Source: Bacteroides sp. CAG:545 | GTDB taxonomy: Bacteria; Bacteroidota; Bacteroidia; Bacteroidales; UBA932 | Direction of reading: 5' to 3' | Assembly: GCA_000432515.1 (NCBI GenBank) | Contig: HF996039.1 | Span: 18,806-37,809, forward strand | Length of the DNA: 19,004 nucleotides | Part shown: positions 13,802 through 19,004 of the stretch, piece after piece | Numbering within the stretch: position 1 is the stretch's first letter | Layout of the letters: every line of letters starts with the position of its first letter | Translations under genes and position numbers: made by a program | Notes under the pieces: model-generated | What the model was told of the DNA's origin: nothing | The model's input: the letters and a program-made list of their open reading frames with translations, nothing else | Database searches by the model: none

Positions 13802-15313
13802 ATGTCGAATCCATTGAAGCAACTTGCTGGAGAAACCGCGATATACGGCCTCAGCACAATCTTGGCCAGGATAATCAACTTCCTGTTCGTTCCGTTCTAT
13901 ACCAGACTCCTCACCACGGCCAGCTACGGCGTGGTAACGGAATTTATGGCGTATATTGCTGTGCTTCAGGTAGTTCTGGTGCTCGGGCTTGAGACCGGAT
14001 GCTTCAAGTTCGCCAACAGGAAGGACGTGGATGCCAAGACGGTCTATGCCAATGCATTGGTGACCGTGGCGGGAGTCTGCTTCGCCTTCCTCGGGTTCAT
14101 GATGCTGTTTTCAGACCAGATAGCCTCTGCATTGGGCTACGGCGGCTTCGGAAACTGCATCATCTATGTGGGCGGCATCCTGGCGCTCGACTGTACTACG
14201 GCGATACTGTTCGCCAAACTGAGACAGGAGCACAAGGCGCTGAAGTTTGCGGTCATCAAGACCGTGAAAATCCTTACGGAGACTGCGGCCAATATGGTTT
14301 TCTTCTTCTGGTACCCGTCCCACACGAATCATTTCCTGGGCAATTTCATATCCCCGACACCGGATTTTACCTACGTGATTTTCGCCATCCTGCTGAGCAG
14401 TATCGTATGCGGAATCCTGTTCTTGCCGGATCTGCTCCACTTCTCGTTTGAACTTGACGGAAAACTGCTGCGTCAGATGCTTGCGTATTCGCTGCCGCTG
14501 ATGGTGGCTGCGCTTCCCGGCATTGTCAATGACTTTCTCGACAGGATACTGTTCCGTTATTTCGATACCAATGCGGCCGTGTGGCAGTCCAGCCTCGGCA
14601 TTTTCCAGGCGGCGGTGAAACTCTCGGTAATCATGAACCTGTTTATCCAGATGTTCCGTTTCGCCGCTGAGCCGTTCTTTTTCCAGCGTGCGCAGAACAA
14701 GGGCTCCAAGCAGTTGTACGCCATCGTGATGGAATTTTTCACGGCATTTTGCGGACTGATACTTCTCGGCGTGTTCCTCTATCTGGATGTGTTCGCATTG
14801 ATTATCGGCAAGGATTTCCGCTCAGGTATGGGCGTGGTGCCGATCATGCTGCTCTCCTACATGCTGCTCGGGATGCTTTTCAATGTCTCGATGTGGTACA
14901 AGCTCTCCGGAAAGACCAATATGGCCATCTGGATTACGCTTGCCGGCCTCGTCGTCACGACATTGGTCAATGTTATTTTTATGCCGAAGTTCTCATTCTG
15001 GGCTGCGGCATTCGGACACCTTGCCAGCTATCTTGTCATGTTCATCATCAGCGCGGTCTTGGGAGCCAAGTATTACCCGATTCCATACAGCTGGAAACGC
15101 ATCGGGGCGCTGTTTGTGCTGATAGGAGCCGTATGTGGCCTGTCAATGCTGATGGACAATATGATGTTCGCTGGTGTCAATGCGGGTTCTTCGCCTGCTT
15201 CTGCCGTGGTCGTGAAGCTTCTTCTGCATACGGTGCTGCTTGCGGTTTATTTCGCAGGATGCGCATTCCTGCTTAAGGGCCGTTACAAAATGGCATTGGC
15301 AACAGAGGAATAG
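13802..15313 (+). CDS. Polysaccharide/O-antigen flippase (MOP superfamily, Wzx-like)
   Basis: A 503-aa integral membrane protein with about 12-14 hydrophobic helices, of the MATE/Wzx/MurJ (MOP) superfamily that moves lipid-linked saccharides across the inner membrane. The start MSNPLKQLAGETAIYGLS followed by ARIINFLFVPFYTRLL is typical: an amphipathic head, then helix 1 with the F-x-P-x-Y-T-R pattern, and YGVVTEFMAYIAVLQVVL as helix 2. A middle segment LLRQMLAYSLPLMVAALPG resembles the start of the second half of these transporters. The frame is open 21 codons further up to 13739, but the ATG at 13802 starts the family homology and follows the promoter box. No glycosyltransferases lie nearby, so its substrate is unknown. 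MurJ is less likely because the start is Wzx-like. Confidence 0.88.
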   Translation: MSNPLKQLAGETAIYGLSTILARIINFLFVPFYTRLLTTASYGVVTEFMAYIAVLQVVLVLGLETGCFKFANRKDVDAKTVYANALVTVAGVCFAFLGFMMLFSDQIASALGYGGFGNCIIYVGGILALDCTTAILFAKLRQEHKALKFAVIKTVKILTETAANMVFFFWYPSHTNHFLGNFISPTPDFTYVIFAILLSSIVCGILFLPDLLHFSFELDGKLLRQMLAYSLPLMVAALPGIVNDFLDRILFRYFDTNAAVWQSSLGIFQAAVKLSVIMNLFIQMFRFAAEPFFFQRAQNKGSKQLYAIVMEFFTAFCGLILLGVFLYLDVFALIIGKDFRSGMGVVPIMLLSYMLLGMLFNVSMWYKLSGKTNMAIWITLAGLVVTTLVNVIFMPKFSFWAAAFGHLASYLVMFIISAVLGAKYYPIPYSWKRIGALFVLIGAVCGLSMLMDNMMFAGVNAGSSPASAVVVKLLLHTVLLAVYFAGCAFLLKGRYKMALATEE

Positions 15314-15380
15314 CGCTTGCCACGTGAAAGATATTGACTATATTTCCCGCCTGGCGGCGGCTAATATAGGATGCGCCTCG

Positions 15381-15408
15381 GAAGAATAAAAAAAGAATTT
15401 TATTCTTC
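15381..15408. repeat. 11-bp AT-rich inverted repeat between flippase and hexosaminidase genes
   Basis: GAAGAATAAAA (15381-15391) is perfectly complementary to TTTTATTCTTC (15398-15408), with a 6-nt loop AAAGAA. No T tract follows on the plus strand. Its right arm covers the place where the -33 element of the hexosaminidase promoter (-7 at 15422) should be, so it could be an operator as easily as a terminator of the flippase gene. Confidence 0.5.
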
Positions 15409-15421
15409 ACTCGGCTTTCAC

Positions 15422-15429
15422 TATATTTG
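15422..15429 (+). promoter_or_regulatory. -7 box for the hexosaminidase gene
   Basis: TATATTTG is a perfect TAnnTTTG match. The predicted start is near 15436, giving a leader of about 40 nt before the ATG at 15478. The -33 region is TTTTA within the right arm of an inverted repeat. Confidence 0.6.
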
Positions 15430-15477
15430 TAGATAATCTTTTTGTACCGAGTGTACTGAAACTAATAATTTAAATTT

Positions 15478-17130
15478 ATGAAACATTTTCCATTTGTAAT
15501 CTTGACCGCAGCTGTACTGGGTATTTCGGTTGCAGGCTGCACAAAGACCCCTGAAATCAATGTGATTCCATGTCCTGAAAGCATTGTCAAGGCTGAAGGT
15601 ACGTTCAATGTCGCAGGTGTTCCTGTGAAACTTGGCGCTGAACTCGACGAGGAAACCATCCAGTGGGCAAACACTTTTGCGCAGAAACTTACATCCGTAA
15701 CCGGCAAGACTTCTGAAGTCGTTTCAGAGGCGGCTGGAAAATGCATTGAACTGGAATTGAATAAAGAACTTGCTCCGGAGGAGTATTGGCTTGACGTTAC
15801 CAAGCAGGGCGTGAAGATTCAGGCTTCTTCCGCTGCCGGTTTCAGATATGCTACCCAGACCATCGGACAGATGCTTCCTGCTGCATTCTACGGAAAGGGC
15901 AAGGCGTCTGCAAAGTGGGTTCTCCCTTGCGCTTCCATCAAGGACAAGCCGAGATTCGCATACAGAGGAATGCATCTTGACGTTGCCCGTCATTTCTTCG
16001 ATGTCAATGAGGTGAAGAGATTCCTCGACGTGATGGCAGCATATAAGCTGAACCGCTTCCACTGGCATCTTACTGAGGACCAGGGCTGGAGAATCGAAAT
16101 CAAGAAATATCCTAAGCTTACTGAAATCGGTGCCTGGAGAGACAGTACCATGATCGGCAAGAACTGGAACGAGTTTGACCACACACGTTATGGCGGATTC
16201 TATACACAGGAGGAAATCAAGGATGTCGTGGCTTATGCTGCTGACCTCGGAATCACAGTTATTCCTGAGATTGACCTTCCAGGCCATATGGTAGCTGCTC
16301 TCGCTTCATATCCTGAGCTCGGCTGCACCGGCGGTCCTTATTCTGTAAGACCTACATGGGGAATTGCTGATGAGGTGCTTTGCCCTGGAAAGGAGACTAC
16401 ATTCAAGTTCATCGAGGATGTTCTCGAGGAAGTTATGGAACTGTTCCCTTCAGAGTATATCCACATCGGAGGTGACGAGTGCCCTAAGAAGGAGTGGGCT
16501 AAATGTCCTGCCTGCCAGAAGCGTATCAAGCAGCTCGGCATCAAGGCTGACGCTGAGCACACCGCAGAGCAGTATCTTCAGAATTATGTGACTGAGAGAG
16601 TACAGAAGTTCGTCAATGACCATGGCCGCAAGATTATCGGCTGGGACGAGATTCTCGAGGGTAAGCTTGCCGAGGGTGCTACCGTGATGTCCTGGAGAGG
16701 TTCCAAGGGAGGTATCAAAGCTGCCAAGATGGGCTACGATGTCATCATGACTCCTAATACCTATATGTATTTCGACTATTATCAGTCTGATTCCACTTCA
16801 TTGGAGCCGCTTGCCATCGGCGGATGCCTGCCGACAGAGAAGGTTTATCAGTGCGAGCCATATACTGATATCCCTGAGGAGGCTCAGAAGCATATCCTCG
16901 GTGTACAGGCTAACCTGTGGACTGAGTATATCGCTACTACAGAGTACTTGGAGTATATGTTGCTCCCGAGAATGTCCGCACTCAGCGAGGTTCAGTGGTG
17001 CCAGCCGGAGAACAAGGACTATGACAGGTTCAAGAAGTCTCTTATGCACTCCTTCGACATCTACGATGCAATGGGCATGACATATTGCCGTGAGGTTCTC
17101 GGCCAGTACGGTATGCCGGAGAAGAAGTAG
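15478..17130 (+). CDS. Beta-N-acetylhexosaminidase (glycoside hydrolase family 20), lipoprotein
   Basis: A 550-aa exo-glycosidase that removes terminal beta-linked GlcNAc or GalNAc from glycans such as mucin, N-glycan or chitin fragments. A signal peptide ends SVAGC with lipid-modified Cys21. Residues ~27-155 are the GH20 N-terminal alpha/beta domain (starting INVIPCPESIV). The TIM barrel starts RFAYRGMHLDVARHFF near 159-174, with LNRFHWHLTEDQGWRIEI at 191-208 and PEIDLPGH at 263-270. The catalytic pair Asp333-Glu334 lies in HIGGDE at 329-334. The substrate-cage aromatic segments (IIGWDEI, VMSWRG, YMYFDYYQ, LWTEYI) follow. All key residues are present. It is a single-gene unit with its own promoter and downstream hairpins. 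It probably acts in the periplasm or at the surface; no SusCD pair is in the window. Confidence 0.96.
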   Translation: MKHFPFVILTAAVLGISVAGCTKTPEINVIPCPESIVKAEGTFNVAGVPVKLGAELDEETIQWANTFAQKLTSVTGKTSEVVSEAAGKCIELELNKELAPEEYWLDVTKQGVKIQASSAAGFRYATQTIGQMLPAAFYGKGKASAKWVLPCASIKDKPRFAYRGMHLDVARHFFDVNEVKRFLDVMAAYKLNRFHWHLTEDQGWRIEIKKYPKLTEIGAWRDSTMIGKNWNEFDHTRYGGFYTQEEIKDVVAYAADLGITVIPEIDLPGHMVAALASYPELGCTGGPYSVRPTWGIADEVLCPGKETTFKFIEDVLEEVMELFPSEYIHIGGDECPKKEWAKCPACQKRIKQLGIKADAEHTAEQYLQNYVTERVQKFVNDHGRKIIGWDEILEGKLAEGATVMSWRGSKGGIKAAKMGYDVIMTPNTYMYFDYYQSDSTSLEPLAIGGCLPTEKVYQCEPYTDIPEEAQKHILGVQANLWTEYIATTEYLEYMLLPRMSALSEVQWCQPENKDYDRFKKSLMHSFDIYDAMGMTYCREVLGQYGMPEKK

Positions 17131-17156
17131 TCGTTCAAGGGTTTTTAGTCTGAACA

Positions 17157-17190
17157 ACCTGCACTTGCGGATTTTCTGCAAGTGCCTGGT
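17157..17190 (+). terminator. Hairpin after the hexosaminidase gene
   Basis: GCACTTGC (17161-17168) pairs with GCAAGTGC (17178-17185) around GGATTTTCT, and ACC (17157-17159) can pair with GGT (17188-17190) across an internal loop. No T tract follows directly, so it may stabilise the mRNA 3' end rather than terminate. Confidence 0.45.
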
Positions 17191-17215
17191 GTACAAATAT
17201 TTACAGTGATTGATG

Positions 17216-17255
17216 AAAGTCAGGTTGCCTGAAAAAATGGGTAACCTGACTTTTA
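17216..17255. terminator. Strong intrinsic terminator (possibly bidirectional)
   Basis: AAAGTCAGGTTGCC (17216-17229) pairs with GGTAACCTGACTTT (17240-17253): 14 pairs including one G-T. A T-rich run (TTTTATT) follows on the plus strand. On the minus strand the arm ends in a short T run as well, so it could also stop the leftward chromate transporter transcript. It lies about 85 nt after the hexosaminidase stop. Confidence 0.75.
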
Positions 17256-17407
17256 TTGGTTTGTGTAACTTATTGTTCTGTAATGGATTGGCCCTAAATG
17301 CCGATTTCAGGTTGTTCCAAAATTTCCGTGCAGGCGTCCGGGCATACATCCGCGGTTTACACCATGGTCGGTTTCCGGGTAAGCGTCGGCCGTCATTGGA
17401 CCGGAGA

Positions 17408-18019
17408 CTAATAGAGCAGGAAGCCGAGGACGCCGCCGGCTATGATGATGGGGATGGGACCGACTTTGCAGAAGAGTGACGCTATCATTGCCGCGGCGAA
17501 GAGGCACCAGCTTTTCCAGTCCGGGAAGTTTTCGCTCAGGACATTGACATTGACCTCAGAGAACAGCGGAACGCCGGACCAGGTGCAGTCGAGGATCATT
17601 GTCACGGCTGCGGCTCCGATAAGTCCCACCACTGCCGGGCGAAGACAGCTCATTGTGCTTTCGAAGAGGGTGCTCCCGGCGAACTTCATATAGAACTTCA
17701 CGAGAAGCAGCACGATGATAAAGGACGGAAGCACTACTGCGGCTGTGGCCGTCATTGACCCGATAATTCCGAGAATGTGGCTTCCGGTCGCTTTCATGAG
17801 GACATCGTAGCCCACGTAGGTGGCGCAGTTGATGCCGATGGGGCCCGGTGTCATCTGTGAGATGGCGACTATGTCGGTGAACGTGCTCTGTGTCAGCCAT
17901 CCGTGGCTTGCCACCACTTGGCCCTGAATGAGGGACAGCATTGTGTAGCCGCCTCCGAACGTGAACAGTCCGATCACGAAAAATGTGGCGAAAAGCTGGA
18001 ATAACAGTAATATGGCCAT
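17408..18019 (-). CDS. Chromate transporter family protein, second half-size subunit
   Basis: A 203-aa membrane protein equal to one CHR domain. It has the conserved GLFTFGGGYTMLSLI near residues 17-31 and the SQMTPGPIGINCATYVGY segment near 54-71. Several hydrophobic helices follow, ending IPIIIAGGVLGFLLY. Full-length ChrA has two CHR domains (~400 aa). Here they are encoded by two adjacent genes, as in the short-chain pairs such as B. subtilis ywrB/ywrA, where both are needed. The ATG at 18019 lies 4 nt after the stop of the partner, and an AGGAG sequence 8 nt upstream lies in the partner's last codons, so translation is likely coupled. In an anaerobe the true substrate may be another oxyanion; chromate is only the family name. 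Confidence 0.92.
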   Translation of the reverse strand: MAILLLFQLFATFFVIGLFTFGGGYTMLSLIQGQVVASHGWLTQSTFTDIVAISQMTPGPIGINCATYVGYDVLMKATGSHILGIIGSMTATAAVVLPSFIIVLLLVKFYMKFAGSTLFESTMSCLRPAVVGLIGAAAVTMILDCTWSGVPLFSEVNVNVLSENFPDWKSWCLFAAAMIASLFCKVGPIPIIIAGGVLGFLLY

Positions 18020-18023
18020 GTCT

Positions 18024-18599
18024 TTATCTCCTCTCTCTAAGTTTTATTACGGCAACCGACAGGACCAGGACTGTCAATATTATATATATAGGTGATACCG
18101 AAAGGAATGACACGGCCAGAAGGCTCGCTCCGGTAATGCACCATGCCCACCACGTTTTGTCGGACTTGCGGGCCATCGATATCATCGGCGAGGCGATCAG
18201 CGCTACCACGACCGGGCGGATGCCCTTGAATATGCTGATGACAGTGGGATTGTCCTTGAAATTCGTGAAAGCCATCGCTATGGCCAATATTATAAGGAAG
18301 GATGGGAGTATCGAGCCCAATGTCGCGGTTATGCTGCCCTTCAGCCCTTTGATCTTATAACCGGCAAAGATGGAAACATTGACCGCGAGTATGCCCGGCG
18401 CTGACTGGGCAAGGGCAATGATGTCCGGCAACTCGTCTTCACCTATCCATTTGCGTTTGTCGAGTTCGTTCTTTATCAGAGGTATCATGGCATAGCCGCC
18501 TCCGATGGTGAATGCTCCTATCTTCATAAAGACAAGAAACAGTTCTTTCAATGAGGCTGTACCCTGATTCTGCTTCTCCGTGGTTTCTTCCATTGTCAT
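18024..18599 (-). CDS. Chromate transporter family protein, first half-size subunit
   Basis: A 191-aa membrane protein, the other CHR domain of the pair. A polar N-terminus (about 16 residues) is followed by KIGAFTIGGGYAMIPLI near residues 26-42 and AQSAPGILAVNVSIFAGYK near 64-82, the two signature motifs of the family. ATLGSILPSFLIILAIAMAF, a cytoplasmic loop and further helices come next, and it ends in KLRERR. A second ATG lies two codons in (18593). It is the first gene of a two-gene leftward unit. The 125-nt leader between its probable promoter and the ATG holds an inverted repeat and two 9-bp direct repeats. Confidence 0.92.
   Translation of the reverse strand: MTMEETTEKQNQGTASLKELFLVFMKIGAFTIGGGYAMIPLIKNELDKRKWIGEDELPDIIALAQSAPGILAVNVSIFAGYKIKGLKGSITATLGSILPSFLIILAIAMAFTNFKDNPTVISIFKGIRPVVVALIASPMISMARKSDKTWWAWCITGASLLAVSFLSVSPIYIILTVLVLSVAVIKLRERR
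18028..18032 (-). promoter_or_regulatory. Shine-Dalgarno-like site for the second chromate transporter gene
   Basis: The minus strand reads AGGAG, 8 nt before the ATG at 18019 and inside the last codons and stop region of the upstream gene. Clear Shine-Dalgarno sequences are rare in Bacteroidota, and this one fits translational coupling of a two-subunit transporter. Confidence 0.5.
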
Positions 18600-18672
18600 T
18601 CGGTTTTAAGTAATCCTTTAAAAATAACTTGTTAATCTGTGCTCGTCTTTTCGGTCTATATTTCTTTTCTCA

Positions 18673-18710
18673 TCAGTCGTGTACGTCCAGTACACTGAAT
18701 GTCAGTCGTG
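18673..18710. repeat. Palindrome and direct repeats in the chromate transporter leader
   Basis: GTGTAC (18679-18684) and GTACAC (18690-18695) form a 6-bp inverted repeat with a 5-nt loop. TCAGTCGTG occurs as a direct repeat at 18673-18681 and 18702-18710. The cluster lies between the candidate chr promoter and its first ATG, where it could be an operator or an mRNA element. Confidence 0.4.
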
Positions 18711-18731
18711 CCGCGCCTGTCATATTTCCGG

Positions 18732-18739
18732 CAAAATTA
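18732..18739 (-). promoter_or_regulatory. -7 box for the chromate transporter pair
   Basis: The minus strand reads TAATTTTG, a perfect TAnnTTTG. A minus-strand TTG at 18765-18763 is 23 nt away, longer than the usual 19-21. The predicted leader is about 125 nt. Confidence 0.45.
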
Positions 18740-18804
18740 CGCAACTTTCAAAAAATAACCTGCAATGTCAGGCGAAGTGAAGGCTGAAAAACGGCTTTAA
18801 CGAT

Positions 18805-18873
18805 AAAAATCAATAAAAAACTCAAAAAAAAGTCCGAAAATATTTGCAGGGAATAAAAAAGTGCGTATCTTTG
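18805..18873 (+). promoter_or_regulatory. Strong rightward promoter with A-tract upstream element
   Basis: TTTG at 18843-18846 and TATCTTTG at 18866-18873 are 19 nt apart, both matching consensus. Immediately upstream, 18805-18840 is rich in A tracts, like the UP elements of Bacteroidales rRNA promoters. The predicted start is near 18880 and transcription leaves the window to the right. Confidence 0.7.
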
Positions 18874-18879
18874 CAGTCC

Positions 18880-19004
18880 GTTTGAGAAACAACGGTAGTT
18901 GATTGAAAATACTGAAAGATTAAGTACAAGGAAGCAAGTACCAACAACACAAAAATCGAGAGCGTTGATTTCTTTATGAAATTGAGAGTGCCGGAGTCGA
19001 ACTT
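18880..19004 (+). other. Transcribed leader, possibly of an rRNA operon
   Basis: About 125 nt follow the promoter with no long ORF. CAAC-GGTA-GTTG (18889-18900 region) can form a small hairpin. TGATTTCTTTATGAAA near 18965-18980 resembles a boxA antitermination site (TGYTCTTTA-like) as found before 16S genes. An ATG at 18976 opens the frame MKLRVPESN to the window edge, so a protein gene start is the alternative. The recognisable 16S 5' end is not reached, so the call is tentative. Apart from this leader, its promoter and the chr leader elements, nothing else is seen in 18600-19004. Confidence 0.35.

Noticed and set aside
14749..15276. 175-codon plus-strand ORF inside the flippase gene
   Set aside because: Out-of-frame shadow of a hydrophobic coding region, rich in Arg and Cys, with no plausible domain.
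16798..17349. 183-codon minus-strand ORF overlapping the hexosaminidase 3' end
   Set aside because: It crosses two hairpins including a strong terminator and is antisense to the conserved C-terminus of GH20. No family match.
18985..19004. Possible tRNA T-arm (GTCGAA on the plus strand, TTCGAC on the minus)
   Set aside because: The flanking bases cannot form the 5-bp T stem around the loop on either strand, so a tRNA is not supported.
1..19004. CRISPR arrays, insertion sequences, integrase/attachment sites, phage or defence genes
   Set aside because: No regularly spaced repeats, transposase motifs, long terminal repeats or defence-type domains were found on either strand. Gene content is housekeeping and envelope functions.

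Overview
The window is a mostly housekeeping stretch of a Bacteroidota chromosome, most likely from the order Bacteroidales. Three things point there. Many intergenic gaps carry the Bacteroidales -7 promoter box TAnnTTTG, and start codons generally follow A-rich sequence with little Shine-Dalgarno. The gene content includes a type Ibeta DAHP synthase fused to a C-terminal chorismate mutase, the order rplM-rpsI-rpsB-tsf, and several lipoproteins with a Cys just after a short hydrophobic leader. The single-subunit SdhC-like cytochrome b is also of the Bacteroidota kind. Family or genus cannot be fixed from this sequence.

Layout, left to right. Positions 1-95 (-) are the first 31 codons of a succinate dehydrogenase/fumarate reductase cytochrome b subunit, divergent from pyrH-frr (+), which ends in a clear terminator. 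The DAHP synthase/chorismate mutase (+) starts 16 nt after that terminator and runs tail to tail into lpxK (-). dusB-lpxK (-) is divergent from pfkA (+). pfkA is followed by a UPF0104/LPG-synthase-like membrane protein and an unrecognised small membrane protein. Next is a translation block, rplM-rpsI-rpsB-tsf (+), with a promoter and dyad at its head, a 216-nt highly structured gap before rpsB, and a terminator after tsf.

The second half is the envelope and accessory part. It holds a 679-aa putative surface lipoprotein with fibronectin-III-like segments (+), a lipoprotein cyclophilin (-) divergent from a MOP-family polysaccharide flippase (+), a GH20 beta-N-acetylhexosaminidase lipoprotein (+), and a two-gene split chromate transporter (-). 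The window ends in a strong-looking rightward promoter with an A-tract upstream element and a boxA-like leader, possibly the start of an rRNA operon just beyond the edge.

Functional themes are nucleotide supply and ribosome recycling, aromatic amino acid synthesis, lipid A synthesis, tRNA modification, glycolysis, ribosome assembly and elongation, envelope glycan export and periplasmic glycan breakdown. I see no phage, transposon, CRISPR or defence system. The most interesting unexplained signals are non-coding: the structured rpsB leader, dyads inside promoters, two promoters almost abutting start codons (near-leaderless mRNAs), and an orphan hairpin plus start-codon context at 12.86-12.93 kb.
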